DNA of 64,000 nt from Zhihengliuella sp. (GCF_031178195.1 NZ_JAPSJL010000003.1:419390-483389); one strand, 5' to 3'. Positions 10,359 through 21,068 are shown, numbered from the stretch's first letter. Translations and numbers: made by a program. The notes: generated from the letters alone by a model not told the origin.

Positions 10359-10490
10359 GGCCGGCGGCCCCGCGGCCGCACGCCGGCCGGCCGTCCGGGC
10401 GCGGATCCTCGCCGTGCCCTGTTTCGAATCGTGTGGGCATCGCTCGACCGCCGGTTCGAACACGGGGGACGACACGCCGCAGCCTGCATT

Positions 10491-10504
10491 CGAAAATGTG
10501 TTCG
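10491..10504. promoter_or_regulatory. LexA (SOS) box upstream of recA
   Basis: CGAAAATGTGTTCG versus CGAACRNRYGTTYG: one mismatch. Confidence 0.85.
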
Positions 10505-10656
10505 GTCGGCGGTAGGCTGGGGTCCAGTGAACTTCCCAGTCCACGGTGCGGCTTTTTCCACAGAAGGCAGCCGCCGGATCCATACTGTGGGTGACGGCGT
10601 CTAGCGTGGGGATCAATGGAAAACGCCGCGCAGGCCAGAACAACTTGAGGTGAATC

Positions 10657-11706
10657 ATGGCACCAGCAATGGATCGCGAGAAGGCGCTTGAGTCCGCTCT
10701 CGCGCAGATCGACAAGCAGTACGGTAAGGGTTCGATCATGCGCTTGGGCGACGACGTCCGCGCACCGATCGAGACCATCTCGACCGGCTCCATCGCGCTG
10801 GACGTGGCGCTGGGCATCGGCGGTCTGCCGCGGGGCCGAGTCGTCGAGATCTATGGGCCGGAGTCCTCGGGCAAGACGACGGTCGCGCTCCATGCGGTCG
10901 CCAACGCGCAGCGGAACGGCGGCATCGCCGCGTTCATCGATGCGGAGCACGCCCTCGATCCCGAGTACGCCAAGAAGCTCGGGGTCGACACGGACGCCCT
11001 CCTGGTCTCCCAGCCGGACACCGGCGAGCAGGCACTGGAGATCATGGACATGCTCGTCGGTTCCGGCTCCCTCGACATCGTGGTCATCGACTCGGTCGCC
11101 GCGCTTGTGCCGCGCGCCGAGATCGAGGGCGAGATGGGTGACAGCCACGTCGGCCTCCAGGCCCGCCTGATGAGCCAGGCCCTGCGCAAGATTGCCGGCC
11201 GACTCAGCCAAACCAAGACCACGGCCATCTTCATCAACCAGCTCCGTGAGAAGATCGGCGTCTTCTTCGGCAGCCCGGAGACGACCACGGGCGGCAAGGC
11301 CCTGAAGTTCTACGCGTCGGTACGCATCGACATCCGTCGGATCGAGACCCTCAAGGAGGGCACCAACCCGGTCGGCAACCGCACCCGGGCCAAGATCGTC
11401 AAGAACAAGATGGCCCCGCCCTTCCGGCAGGCCGAGTTCGACATCCTGTACGGCGTGGGTATCTCGCGCGAGGGCAGCCTGATCGACATGGGCGTCGAGC
11501 ACGGCATCGTCAAGAAGTCGGGCGCTTGGTTCACCTGCGACGGCGACCAGCTCGGCCAGGGCAAGGAGAACGCGCGCCGATTCCTGCGCGACAACCCGGA
11601 CCTGGCGGTCGAGATCGAACGCCGCATCAAGGAGAAGCTCGGCGTCGGCGTTGTCGCGGAGCCCGAGGAGGAGACGACTCTCCGGGCCGTCGGCGACGAC
11701 GACTAG
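10657..11706 (+). CDS. recA: Recombinase RecA
   Basis: [32 protein letters not shown]...[17 protein letters not shown]. Confidence 0.98.
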   Translation: MAPAMDREKALESALAQIDKQYGKGSIMRLGDDVRAPIETISTGSIALDVALGIGGLPRGRVVEIYGPESSGKTTVALHAVANAQRNGGIAAFIDAEHALDPEYAKKLGVDTDALLVSQPDTGEQALEIMDMLVGSGSLDIVVIDSVAALVPRAEIEGEMGDSHVGLQARLMSQALRKIAGRLSQTKTTAIFINQLREKIGVFFGSPETTTGGKALKFYASVRIDIRRIETLKEGTNPVGNRTRAKIVKNKMAPPFRQAEFDILYGVGISREGSLIDMGVEHGIVKKSGAWFTCDGDQLGQGKENARRFLRDNPDLAVEIERRIKEKLGVGVVAEPEEETTLRAVGDDD

Positions 11707-11714
11707 AGTCGGCC

Positions 11715-11748
11715 AAGCGCAGCGGGAACCACGGTCCCCGCTGCGCTT
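11715..11748. terminator. Hairpin between recA and recX
   Basis: AAGCGCAGCGGG...CCCGCTGCGCTT perfect 12-bp stem. Confidence 0.75.
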
Positions 11749-11792
11749 CGTCGTCTCCACCGGCACCCGTCCGAGCCGACCGAAAGGCCACC

Positions 11793-12833
11793 ATGTTGCC
11801 ATCAGGATCCCCGCCGGACTGGTCCGGCCTGACCGACGCAGGCGACGGGACCGCCGGGCCCCGTGCCCGGGCCGGGACGCCGGGCGCACGCAGCCGCGGA
11901 GCCGACCACCGCGACCCCGCCGCCGGGCGGCGCTCCCGGAAGGCCGGACCGGCGACGGCCAGCCCGGCGGGCGGATCCTCGACGCGACGAAGGAAGGGTG
12001 GGGCCGCCCCGACTGAAGGCGAGGACGCCACGGCGGACACCCCCGCGTGGGTCCTCGAGGCCACGCAGGGCCTCGAGCCACCGGACTGGTTCGCCGCCGC
12101 GGCCGTCCAGTCCGCGAGCAGCGAGCCGTCCGGGGACACCGCCGGCTCGGCAGCCTCCGGCCCCGAACCCCGGGATCCATCCTCCACGGGCGCTCCCCCC
12201 TGGGGCGTTCCGGCCGGGGCGGACGCGGCGGATCCCTTCGCTGCGGGCGAGGCTCGGCCTGGACGGAAGCGGGCCAACGGCGGACGCGGAGGCGGGGAGA
12301 GCGATGACCTCGAGCTGACCCCGGAGGAAGCCGAGGCCAAGGCCCGCGCCATCATCCTGCGCCAGCTCTCGATGGTCGCCCGGACGCGCCAGCAGCTCGC
12401 CGAGAAGCTGGCCGCCGGCGAGGTCCCGCAGGACACCGCCGACGCCCTCCTCGACCGGTTCGAGGAGCTCGGACTGGTCGACGACCGGGCCTTCGCCATG
12501 ATGTGGGTCCGCACCCGGTCCACTACGCGCCGGCTCGCCGCCAGCGCGCTGAGGCGCGAACTGCTCCAGCGGGGAGTAGATCCGGAGTACATCGCCGAGG
12601 CGCTCGAGCAGCTGAGCGATGACGACCAGCGTGCGGCGGCCCGCGAGCTCGTCGACAAGAAGCTCCGCGTCCGCAGGCCGGGGGAGCCCCGGGACAAGAC
12701 GGTCCGTCGGCTCGTCTCGATGCTGGTCCGCAAGGGCTATGGGGGCGGCATGGCCTTCGGAGTCGTCAACGAGGCCCTCGCGGCCGCCGGCGAGGACGGC
12801 GACCCGGACGAGTTCGATACCCTAGACGGGTGA
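11793..12833 (+). CDS. recX: Regulatory protein RecX with long low-complexity N-terminal extension
   Basis: C-terminal [69 protein letters not shown] is RecX; ATG at 11793. Confidence 0.9.
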   Translation: MLPSGSPPDWSGLTDAGDGTAGPRARAGTPGARSRGADHRDPAAGRRSRKAGPATASPAGGSSTRRRKGGAAPTEGEDATADTPAWVLEATQGLEPPDWFAAAAVQSASSEPSGDTAGSAASGPEPRDPSSTGAPPWGVPAGADAADPFAAGEARPGRKRANGGRGGGESDDLELTPEEAEAKARAIILRQLSMVARTRQQLAEKLAAGEVPQDTADALLDRFEELGLVDDRAFAMMWVRTRSTTRRLAASALRRELLQRGVDPEYIAEALEQLSDDDQRAAARELVDKKLRVRRPGEPRDKTVRRLVSMLVRKGYGGGMAFGVVNEALAAAGEDGDPDEFDTLDG

Positions 12834-14377
12834 GTCTGACAACCCCCGCGATCGCAGCCCCCGGCGCAAGCACCCCGGACGCCGCCGAAACGCGCACCTA
12901 CGAGGTGCGGACCTTCGGATGCCAAATGAACGTCCACGACTCCGAGCGCCTCTCCGGCCTGCTCGAGGGCGCGGGGCTCGTCCGGGCCGAGAGCGGGGCG
13001 GAGCCCGCCGATGTCGTGGTCTTCAACACGTGCGCTGTGCGCGAGAACGCGGACAACAAGCTCTACGGCAACCTCGGCATCCTGGCGCCGGTGAAGGAGA
13101 AGCGGCCCGGCATGCAGATCGCCGTCGGCGGCTGCCTCGCCCAGAAGGACCGCGAGACGATCCTGGAGAAGGCGCCCTGGGTCGACGTCGTCTTCGGCAC
13201 GCACAACGTCGGTTCCCTCCCGGCGCTCCTCGAGCGGGCCCGCCACAACGACGAGGCGCAGCTGGAGATCCTCGAGTCGCTCGAGGTCTTCCCCTCGACG
13301 CTGCCGACCAAGCGCGACAACGTGTACTCCGGCTGGGTCTCCATCTCCGTCGGCTGCAACAACACGTGCACCTTCTGCATCGTCCCCGCGCTCCGCGGCA
13401 AGGAGCGCGACCGCCGCCCGGGCGACATCCTCGCCGAGATCGAGGCCCTCGTCGCGGACGGTGCCGTCGAGGTGACGCTGCTCGGGCAGAATGTGAACAC
13501 CTACGGTGTCGAGTTCGGCGACCGTCTCGCCTTCGGCAAGCTGCTGCGCGCGTGCGGCGGGATCGAGGGCCTCGAGCGCGTCCGCTTCACCAGTCCGCAC
13601 CCCGCGTCCTTCACCGACGACGTCATCGACGCGATGGCGGAGACCCCCAACGTGATGCCGCAACTGCACATGCCGCTGCAGTCGGGCTCCGACAAGGTCC
13701 TCAAGGACATGAGGCGCTCCTACCGGTCCAAGAAGTTCCTCGGCATCCTCGAGAAGGTGCGGGAGCGCATGCCCGACGCCGCCGTGACCACCGACATCAT
13801 CGTGGGCTTCCCCGGCGAGACGGAGGAGGACTTCCAGGCCACACTCGACGTTGTCGAGCAGTCCCGCTTCTCCAGCGCCTTCACCTTCCAGTACTCGAAG
13901 CGGCCCGGCACACCCGCCGCCGAGCTCGCCGACCAGCTGCCCAAGGCCGTGGTGCAGGAACGCTACGAACGGCTCATCGCGCTGCAGGACCGGATCAGCG
14001 CTGAGGAGAACCGCAGGCAGGTCGGCAAGACCCTCGAACTGCTGGTCACCGCCCAGTCGGGACGCAAGTCCAGCGAAACGCACCGGCTCTCCGGGCGGGC
14101 ACCGGATCAGCGGCTCGTGCACTTCTCCGTACCGAAGGGCGCCGAGGCCCCGCGGCCCGGCGACTTCGTGACCGTCCCCGTCACTGCGGCCGCCCCCTTC
14201 CACCTGCTCGCGGACCCGGCGGGACCGGAGCAGTACCGCCTGCGGCGCTCCCGCGCCGGCGACGCGTGGGACCGGGCCCAGGCCGAGTCCTGCGGGGCCC
14301 CGGCGCAGGCACCCGCCGCCGGCGGCAAGGGCGTCTCGCTGGGCATGCCGACGATCCCCGGCCGTGCCGGCAACTGA
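12830..14377 (+). CDS. miaB: tRNA (N6-isopentenyl adenosine(37)-C2)-methylthiotransferase MiaB
   Basis: [20 protein letters not shown], radical [18 protein letters not shown] domain; GTGA overlap with recX. Confidence 0.95.
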   Translation: MSLTTPAIAAPGASTPDAAETRTYEVRTFGCQMNVHDSERLSGLLEGAGLVRAESGAEPADVVVFNTCAVRENADNKLYGNLGILAPVKEKRPGMQIAVGGCLAQKDRETILEKAPWVDVVFGTHNVGSLPALLERARHNDEAQLEILESLEVFPSTLPTKRDNVYSGWVSISVGCNNTCTFCIVPALRGKERDRRPGDILAEIEALVADGAVEVTLLGQNVNTYGVEFGDRLAFGKLLRACGGIEGLERVRFTSPHPASFTDDVIDAMAETPNVMPQLHMPLQSGSDKVLKDMRRSYRSKKFLGILEKVRERMPDAAVTTDIIVGFPGETEEDFQATLDVVEQSRFSSAFTFQYSKRPGTPAAELADQLPKAVVQERYERLIALQDRISAEENRRQVGKTLELLVTAQSGRKSSETHRLSGRAPDQRLVHFSVPKGAEAPRPGDFVTVPVTAAAPFHLLADPAGPEQYRLRRSRAGDAWDRAQAESCGAPAQAPAAGGKGVSLGMPTIPGRAGN

Positions 14378-15302
14378 TCCCGCCGACGCCCGGCCGGTCG
14401 TCGCCGTCGTCGGACCGACGGGCACCGGGAAGTCGGACCTCGCGGTCGGTCTGGCCGAGCAGCTCGGAGGCGAGGTCGTCAACGCTGACGCGCTCCAGTT
14501 CTACCGCGGCATGGACATCGGCACGGCCAAGCTGCCCGTCTCCGAGCGTCGGGGCATCCCGCACCATCTCCTAGACATCATGGAGGTGACGGAGGAGGCC
14601 AGCGTCGCGCGATTCCAGCGGGACGCGCGGGCCGCGTTCGACGACATCGCCTCGCGCGGTCTGCACCCGATCCTCGTCGGCGGGTCCGGGCTGTACGTCC
14701 GTGCCGCCCTCGACGCCCTCGAGTTCCCGCCCACCGACCCGGCCGTCCGCCATCGACTCGAGGGGGAGCTGCGCAGCGCCGGCGAAGCCGTCCTCCGCCG
14801 GCGTCTGGCCGCCGTCGACCCGGAGTCGGCCGAGCGCGTCGGCGACGCGCGCCGCCTCGTCCGCGCCCTCGAGGTCCACGCGCTGACCGGCAGACCGTTC
14901 AGTTCCTTCATGCCCCAGCGACGCTACGTCCGCCCGACGGTCCAGATCGGGCTCGACCTGGACCGACCCGAACTCCACGCCCGGCTCGCCCGACGCGTGG
15001 ACGCGATGGTGGCCGGAGGCCTGCTCGGCGAGGTGCGGCGGTTGGAGGCGGCCGGGCTCCGTGAGGGCCGGACCGCCTCGAGAGCGATCGGGTACGCCCA
15101 GTTCCTCAGCGTCCTCGACGGGCGGCTCGACGAGGCAGGGGCCGCCGAGGCCACCGTCGTCGCGACCCGGCAGTTCGCCCGGCGCCAGGTGACGTGGTTC
15201 CGCGCGGACCCGCGCGTCACCTGGCTGGACCCCCGGAGCCCCGGCCTGATGGCCGAAGCGCTCGACGCCGTCGTCCGCGCACCGACTACGCTGGAACCAT
15301 GA
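14364..15302 (+). CDS. miaA: tRNA dimethylallyltransferase
   Basis: [43 protein letters not shown]. Confidence 0.95.
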   Translation: MPATDPADARPVVAVVGPTGTGKSDLAVGLAEQLGGEVVNADALQFYRGMDIGTAKLPVSERRGIPHHLLDIMEVTEEASVARFQRDARAAFDDIASRGLHPILVGGSGLYVRAALDALEFPPTDPAVRHRLEGELRSAGEAVLRRRLAAVDPESAERVGDARRLVRALEVHALTGRPFSSFMPQRRYVRPTVQIGLDLDRPELHARLARRVDAMVAGGLLGEVRRLEAAGLREGRTASRAIGYAQFLSVLDGRLDEAGAAEATVVATRQFARRQVTWFRADPRVTWLDPRSPGLMAEALDAVVRAPTTLEP

Positions 15303-16228
15303 CTTCCGCCGCCGCATCCCTGACCGACCTCGCCGGCCTGCCGTTCGCCAAGGGCCACGGGACCGGCAACGACTTCGTCCTCGTCGCCGACCCGGAGTCG
15401 CGCCACGACGTCAGCGCCGCCCACGTGGCCGCGCTCTGCGACCGGCACCAGGGGATCGGCGGCGACGGCTTCATCCGCGCCGTCCGGACCCGCGACCTTC
15501 CCGAGGCGGCCGACCTCGCCGCCGCCCACCCCGAGGCCGAATGGTTCATGGACTACCGCAACTCGGACGGCTCGATCGCCGAGATGTGCGGCAACGGGGT
15601 CCGGGTCTTCGTGCACTTCCTGCTGGACCAGGGACTGACCGAGCTGAACGACGGCGACGTCCTGCCCGTCGGAACCCGGGCCGGGCTGAAGCTCGTCACC
15701 CGCAGCGACAACGGCTACGCCGTCGACATGGGCACCTGGCGCTTCACGTTCCCCGGCAAGGCGGCCGAGCGGGCCCTTGACTCCCTCGTGGAGACCGGCG
15801 GGATCGAGGCGGGACGCCCCGGCCTCAGCGTGGACATGGGCAACCCGCACACCGTCGTCGCGCTGTCGGACGCCGGGGAGCTCGAGCGCGCGCGGCTCCA
15901 CGACATACCCGTGGTCGAGCCACTGCCGCCGCACGGGACCAACGTCGAGTACGTGCTGCCCGCGGAGCCCTTGGTCCAGGACGGCGTGGGGCGGATCAGG
16001 ATCCGCATCCACGAGCGCGGAGTCGGCGAGACGCAGTCCTGCGGTACCGGGGCGTGCGCTGCCGTCGTCGCGACCAGGCACTGGAGCGGAGGCGTCCCCG
16101 CGGAGCGCTGGGACGTGGAGGTGCCCGGCGGCGTGGTGACCGTCAAGTTCCTGACCGGGACCGAGGGCGAGGAACGCGTCGAGCTCTCCGGGCCAGCGGT
16201 CATCGTCGCGCACGGCGTGCTCGGCTGA
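15299..16228 (+). CDS. dapF: Diaminopimelate epimerase
   Basis: [12 protein letters not shown]...[16 protein letters not shown]...[12 protein letters not shown] overlap with miaA. Confidence 0.95.
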   Translation: MTSAAASLTDLAGLPFAKGHGTGNDFVLVADPESRHDVSAAHVAALCDRHQGIGGDGFIRAVRTRDLPEAADLAAAHPEAEWFMDYRNSDGSIAEMCGNGVRVFVHFLLDQGLTELNDGDVLPVGTRAGLKLVTRSDNGYAVDMGTWRFTFPGKAAERALDSLVETGGIEAGRPGLSVDMGNPHTVVALSDAGELERARLHDIPVVEPLPPHGTNVEYVLPAEPLVQDGVGRIRIRIHERGVGETQSCGTGACAAVVATRHWSGGVPAERWDVEVPGGVVTVKFLTGTEGEERVELSGPAVIVAHGVLG

Positions 16229-16268
16229 GCAGCGTCGCGCGAGGCCGGTCGAACCGCGTCGACCTGTG

Positions 16269-16886
16269 TCAGTCGTCCATCGGGCGGGCGACGCGGAGGA
16301 TGCGGAAGGACTTGGCCGTCGAGACCCGTTCGACGTCCCAGTCCGCCGGCATGCTCCGCCGGAGCCAGGCCAGCAGCGAGTCGGCGCCGAGGTTCTTCTG
16401 CACCACCAGCCAGGCGGATCCGCCCGGTGCGAGCCGGGGAAGCCACGTCAGCAGCAGCTCGTGGAGGGCGTCCTTGCCGATCCGGATGGGCGGGTTGGAC
16501 CAGATGGTGCCGAACGTCAGGTCTGCCGGCACGGATGCGGGCAGACCCGCCACAACATTGTCCAGACCCAGCGCGGCCGCGTTGTCCCGGGTGAGCCCCA
16601 GCGAGCGCTCGTTGACGTCGACGGCGTGCACCGTCGCCTCCGGTGAAGCCAGAGCCATGGTGAGCGCGATCGGGCCCCAGCCGCACCCGATGTCCAGGAG
16701 ATGGCCCGTCGCCGCCGGAGCCGGGACCTCCGAGAGGAGAACGGCCGTGCCCTTGTCTATCCCGTCCGGGCTGAAGATGCCTCCGGCTGTCTGGACGCGA
16801 CGCTCGGAGCCGCCCAGGTGGACGCTGATGGTCTTGCGCTTCTCCGGGGTTGCCGGCTGCGCGCTGAAATAATGCTCCGAACCCAT
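16269..16886 (-). CDS. Class I SAM-dependent methyltransferase (RsmC-like)
   Basis: MGSEHYFSAQP...GHLLDIGCGWGPIALTMALASPEATVHAVDVNERSLGLTRDNA...TIWSNPPIRIG. Confidence 0.9.
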   Translation of the reverse strand: MGSEHYFSAQPATPEKRKTISVHLGGSERRVQTAGGIFSPDGIDKGTAVLLSEVPAPAATGHLLDIGCGWGPIALTMALASPEATVHAVDVNERSLGLTRDNAAALGLDNVVAGLPASVPADLTFGTIWSNPPIRIGKDALHELLLTWLPRLAPGGSAWLVVQKNLGADSLLAWLRRSMPADWDVERVSTAKSFRILRVARPMDD

Positions 16887-16930
16887 GGGTGGAAGATTAT
16901 TCTCTGCCGGCGCACCCGGGCGAATCCACG

Positions 16931-16954
16931 AGTGATAGAGTTTTCTCTATGACT
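16931..16954. promoter_or_regulatory. Imperfect 24-nt palindrome overlapping a putative -10 and the start of a mini-ORF
   Basis: AGTGATAGAG-TTTT-CTCTATGACT; core ATAGAG/CTCTAT perfect. Confidence 0.5.
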
Positions 16955-16969
16955 TTCCTCCCTGCCTGA
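16949..16969 (+). CDS. Putative leaderless mini-ORF (MTFLPA*) upstream of hflX
   Basis: TAGAGT (16936-16941) + 7 nt + ATG, the same geometry as other leaderless starts in this window. Confidence 0.35.
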   Translation: MTFLPA

Positions 16970-16989
16970 CGAGCCCCCGGGGGACACCC

Positions 16990-17006
16990 GCTCGGGTCGC
17001 CCGAGC
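16990..17006. promoter_or_regulatory. Hairpin 1 in hflX upstream region
   Basis: GCTCGGG-tcg-CCCGAGC perfect. Confidence 0.5.
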
Positions 17007-17155
17007 AGAGGGCGGCACTGCCAGGCCGTGCCCCGCAACCCTGGCCCGACGGTCGGCCACGCGTCGTTGCCGACTCACCTCGCCGAGCCGGCGTCCGGTC
17101 GGAACCTGTCCGGAGCGTGCGGTCGAACCCGTCCCGAGGACCCCGGCTCGCCGTC

Positions 17156-17171
17156 ACGGGGCTCACCCCGT
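17156..17171. promoter_or_regulatory. Hairpin 2 in hflX upstream region
   Basis: ACGGGG-ctca-CCCCGT perfect. Confidence 0.5.
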
Positions 17172-17279
17172 CCTCCGGTGCTGCCGAGCCGGGACGGATT
17201 CGCCCTCGGCTGAGGCGCTGAGCTCCAATTCGTCGGTGGCGGCGACTATTCTTGATGTACCAGTCATTGCAAAGGAAAT

Positions 17280-18959
17280 ATGACCAACCAAAAGCACCCC
17301 GATTCGTCCTCCAGCTCGCCGAGGCCTCCCGGCTCCGAGAACACGGCGGAGCCGGCCGCGGACCCCGGCAGCACTGAGGACCACGGCCATGGCTTCAGCG
17401 AGCCGACGGCCGCCGAGCGAGCGGACGCGGAGATCAAGTCCGTCATCGACCGAATTCTCAGTACCGAGGCCGGCCCGGCGGCGTCGCCCGCCCCCAGCCG
17501 GAGGGGACTCGACGGCCGCGCCCGCGAACTCTCCGACCTCGAGGCCGAGCACAGCGAGCACGACGGCGAGCAGCAGGATCTTGCGGATCGTCGCGCGCTC
17601 CGGCGCGTGGCTGGTCTGTCGACAGAGCTCGAGGACGTCACCGAGGTCGAGTACCGGCAGTTGCGCCTCGAGCGCGTCGTGCTCGCGGGCGTGTGGTCGG
17701 AGGGCACGGCCGAGGATGCGGAGAACTCGCTGCGCGAGCTCGCCGCCCTGGCCGAGACCGCCGGTTCCGAGGTCCTCGACGGCGTCATCCAGCGCCGGCT
17801 CAAGCCCGATCCCGGGACGTTCCTCGGCTCCGGCAAGGCCGCCGAGCTCCGGGACATCGTCGCGGCGACCGGCGCCGACACCGTGGTCGTCGACTCCGAG
17901 CTCGCGCCGTCCCAGCGCCGCGGACTCGAGGACATCGTCAAGGTCAAGGTCATCGACCGCACCGCCTTGATCCTGGACATCTTCGCCCAGCACGCCAAGA
18001 GCCGCGAGGGCAAGGCCCAGGTCGAGCTCGCGCAGCTCGAGTACCTGCTGCCGCGTCTGCGCGGCTGGGGCGAGTCGATGTCCCGGCAGGCCGGCGGCCG
18101 CGTCGGCGCCGCAGGCGGCGGCATCGGCTCCCGCGGGCCCGGCGAGACGAAGATCGAGCTGGATCGTCGGCGCATCCGCAGCCGGATGTCCAAGCTGCGC
18201 CGCGAGATCGCCGCCATGAAACCCGCCCGTGAGGCGAAGCGCGCCAACCGCAAGCGGAACACCGTGCCGGCGGTTGCGATCGCGGGCTACACCAACGCCG
18301 GCAAGTCCTCGCTGCTGAACCGCCTGACCAACGCCGGGGTCCTCGTGGAGAACGCGCTCTTTGCGACGCTCGACCCGACCGTGCGCAAGGCGCAGACCCC
18401 GGATGGGGTCGGCTTCACTCTTGCGGACACCGTGGGCTTCGTCCGCTCCCTGCCCACGCAGCTGGTCGAGGCCTTCCGGTCCACGCTCGAGGAGGTCGCC
18501 GACTCGGACCTCATCCTGCACGTGGTCGACGGCTCCCACCCGGACCCGGAGAGCCAGATCCGTGCCGTGCGCGAAGTCCTCCGCGAGGTCGACGCCCATC
18601 TCGTGCCGGAGGTCATCGTCCTGAACAAGGCCGATGCAGCCGACCCGTTCGTCATCGAGCGGGTGCGTCAGCGCGAGCCGAGCACGGTGGTGGTCTCGGC
18701 CCGCACCGGCGCCGGCATCGACGAGCTGATCGAGGTGATCTCGCAGCGGATCCCGCGGCCCAACGTGCTCCTGGAGCTCCTCGTCCCGTACAGCCACGGC
18801 GAGGTCGTCAACCGGCTCCACGCCAATGACGCGGAGATCCTCTCCACCGAGCACGAGGAGACCGGTACGCGCCTGCGCGTCAAGGTCCGCGAGTCGCTCG
18901 CACCAGAGCTCGAGCCTTATCGGGTCGACCGCGCCGACGACGACGCCGCGGCCCAGTAG
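17280..18959 (+). CDS. hflX: GTPase HflX (ribosome-splitting factor family)
   Basis: GPGETKIELDRRRIRSRMSKLRREI...VAIAGYTNAGKSSLLNRLT...DTVGFVRSLP; RBS aaagga before ATG. Confidence 0.95.
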   Translation: MTNQKHPDSSSSSPRPPGSENTAEPAADPGSTEDHGHGFSEPTAAERADAEIKSVIDRILSTEAGPAASPAPSRRGLDGRARELSDLEAEHSEHDGEQQDLADRRALRRVAGLSTELEDVTEVEYRQLRLERVVLAGVWSEGTAEDAENSLRELAALAETAGSEVLDGVIQRRLKPDPGTFLGSGKAAELRDIVAATGADTVVVDSELAPSQRRGLEDIVKVKVIDRTALILDIFAQHAKSREGKAQVELAQLEYLLPRLRGWGESMSRQAGGRVGAAGGGIGSRGPGETKIELDRRRIRSRMSKLRREIAAMKPAREAKRANRKRNTVPAVAIAGYTNAGKSSLLNRLTNAGVLVENALFATLDPTVRKAQTPDGVGFTLADTVGFVRSLPTQLVEAFRSTLEEVADSDLILHVVDGSHPDPESQIRAVREVLREVDAHLVPEVIVLNKADAADPFVIERVRQREPSTVVVSARTGAGIDELIEVISQRIPRPNVLLELLVPYSHGEVVNRLHANDAEILSTEHEETGTRLRVKVRESLAPELEPYRVDRADDDAAAQ

Positions 18960-18962
18960 CCG

Positions 18963-20978
18963 ATGTCGCAGGAGGTACTCGACCTACTGGAGACAGCGGT
19001 CGCCAAGATGGGCGGCACCAGCCGGACCGGACAGCAGGAGATGGCCAAGCACGTCGCCGAGTCCCTCGGCACGGGCAGGCACCTCCTCGTGCAGGCCGGC
19101 ACAGGCACCGGCAAATCGCTGGCCTATCTCGTCCCCGCGCTGCTCCATGCGGTCGATGCGGACAAGCCGGTCATCGTGTCGACGGCAACGCTCGCGCTGC
19201 AGGCGCAGATCGTGGGCCGGGATGTGCCCCGGCTGCTGTCGCATCTGAAGGACGAGCTGCCGCGCCCGATGGAGGTTGCGATCGCCAAGGGGCGGGGCAA
19301 CTACGTCTGCAAGTACAAGCTCGGTGGCGGGTACCCGGACGACGACGACGGCGCGCTCTTCGCCCTGACGGAGGACGGGGCCTCGAGACAGCAGGCCAAC
19401 GCCGGGCCCTCGACGCAGCTCGGCCGCGAGGTCGTGCGGCTCCGTGAGTGGGCCGAGGAGACCGAGACGGGCGATCGCGACGATCTCGTCCCCGGCGTTC
19501 CCGACCAGGCGTGGCGTCAGGTCTCCGTCTCGGCGCGCGACTGCCTGGGCGCGCAGCGGTGCCCCATGGCGGAGGAGTGTTTCAGCGAGCTGGCCCGGGC
19601 CCGGGCCGCCGAGGCGGATCTGGTCATCACCAACCACGCGATGCTCGCCATCTCGGCGTTCGACGGGCTCGCCGTCCTGCCGGACTTCGACACCGTCGTC
19701 ATCGACGAGGCGCATGAGCTGCAGGACCGAGTGACGGGTTCCGTGACGCGCGAGCTCTCCGGCAGCATGGTCCTCACGGCCGCAAGCGCGGCCCGCAAGC
19801 ACTGCCGTGTCAGCGTGGACGCGCTGACGCAGGCGGCCAAGGCCCTGGAGAAGTCGGTGACGGGCCTGCCGGCCGGACTGCTGCCGAAGGGCATCACCGA
19901 GGAGCAGTCGGCCGCCGTGGAGCAGGTCGCCGACGCCGCGCGCGTGGCGCTCTCGGACTCGAAGCCCGAGCCCAATGAGCAGGCCGACGGCGCCAAGCAG
20001 ATGGCCCGCGCCCAGCTCTCCTATCTCGTCGAGATCGGGGACCGGCTGCTGAACTCGCACGAGAGTCGCGAGGTCGTCTGGGCTTCTCGTCCCGGCGGCT
20101 ACGTCCCCGGGCAGGGATACGTGCAGCCGGACGAGTCGACGCCGGCGACCCTCTACATCGCACCGCTCTCCGTGGCGGGCAAGCTGCGCGAGGGCCTCTT
20201 CGACGGTCGGACGATCGTCCTCACCTCGGCGACGCTCGCCGTCGGGGCCGCCTTCGACCATGTCGCTGGCGACCTCGGGCTCATGGGGGAGGGCGCTCCC
20301 AGCTGGGAGGGCATCGACGTCGGGAGCCCCTTCGACTACCCGAAGCAGGGCGTGCTCTACGTGGCCAAGCACCTGCCCAAGCCCGGCCGCCAGGTCTCCC
20401 GCGAGGCGCTCGACGAGATCGCCGACCTGATCCACGCCTCCGGTGGCGGCGCGCTCGTCCTCTTCTCGTCCAAGCGCGCCGCCGAGGAAGCCGCGGAGGT
20501 CCTGCGGGAGCGGGTGAGCGAGACGATCCTCTGCCAGGGCGAGTCCGGGATGTCCGCGCTGGTCCAGCAGTTCGCGGACGAGCCGGACACCTGCCTCTTC
20601 GGAACCATGACGCTCTGGCAGGGCGTCGACGTCCCGGGGCCGTCGTGCCGACTGGTCGTCATCGACCGGATCCCCTTCCCGCGCCCCGACGACCCGCTCT
20701 CGACCGCGCGCAGCCGTGACGTCGCCCAGCGCGGGGGCAACGGCTTCATGGCGGTCTCGGCGACGCATGCGGCCGTCCGACTCGCCCAGGGGGCCGGGCG
20801 TCTGATCCGCTCCGCGGACGACCGGGGCGTGGTGGCCGTGCTGGACTCGCGTCTCGCCACCGAGCGGTACGGTGCCTTCCTGCGGTCGTCGCTGCCACCC
20901 ATGTGGCCGACCGTCGACAAGCCGACGGTCCTCGGGGCATTGCGCCGGCTCTCCGAGACAGCGGCCTCCACGGCATAG
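18963..20978 (+). CDS. ATP-dependent DNA helicase, DinG/XPD family
   Basis: LLVQAGTGTGKSLAYLVPALLHA...VVIDEAHELQD...TLWQGVDVPG. Confidence 0.92.
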   Translation: MSQEVLDLLETAVAKMGGTSRTGQQEMAKHVAESLGTGRHLLVQAGTGTGKSLAYLVPALLHAVDADKPVIVSTATLALQAQIVGRDVPRLLSHLKDELPRPMEVAIAKGRGNYVCKYKLGGGYPDDDDGALFALTEDGASRQQANAGPSTQLGREVVRLREWAEETETGDRDDLVPGVPDQAWRQVSVSARDCLGAQRCPMAEECFSELARARAAEADLVITNHAMLAISAFDGLAVLPDFDTVVIDEAHELQDRVTGSVTRELSGSMVLTAASAARKHCRVSVDALTQAAKALEKSVTGLPAGLLPKGITEEQSAAVEQVADAARVALSDSKPEPNEQADGAKQMARAQLSYLVEIGDRLLNSHESREVVWASRPGGYVPGQGYVQPDESTPATLYIAPLSVAGKLREGLFDGRTIVLTSATLAVGAAFDHVAGDLGLMGEGAPSWEGIDVGSPFDYPKQGVLYVAKHLPKPGRQVSREALDEIADLIHASGGGALVLFSSKRAAEEAAEVLRERVSETILCQGESGMSALVQQFADEPDTCLFGTMTLWQGVDVPGPSCRLVVIDRIPFPRPDDPLSTARSRDVAQRGGNGFMAVSATHAAVRLAQGAGRLIRSADDRGVVAVLDSRLATERYGAFLRSSLPPMWPTVDKPTVLGALRRLSETAASTA

Positions 20979-21030
20979 CTCGCCCGGGAGGCGCTCCCGA
21001 CGGCGCAGTCGGGGAGGGCCGGGGACACAG

Positions 21031-21068
21031 CAGGAGCGGCGCGGGCCCGAAGGCCCGCGCCGCTCCTG
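21031..21068. terminator. Bidirectional hairpin between convergent dinG-like gene and lexA
   Basis: CAGGAGCGGCGCGGGCC-cgaa-GGCCCGCGCCGCTCCTG perfect 17-bp stem. Confidence 0.85.

Noticed and set aside
10420-10465. Additional SOS boxes (TTTCGAATCG, GTTCGAACACGG) upstream of recA
   Set aside because: Single half-sites or wrong spacing; only 10491-10504 fits.
10162-12180. 672-aa minus-strand ORF across recA
   Set aside because: Antisense shadow of recA/recX; no recognisable domain.
17028-17213. 60-aa ORF MPRNPGPTVGHAS... between the methyltransferase and hflX
   Set aside because: Pro/Arg/Ser-rich with no RBS, and overlaps the hairpins; more likely untranslated leader.
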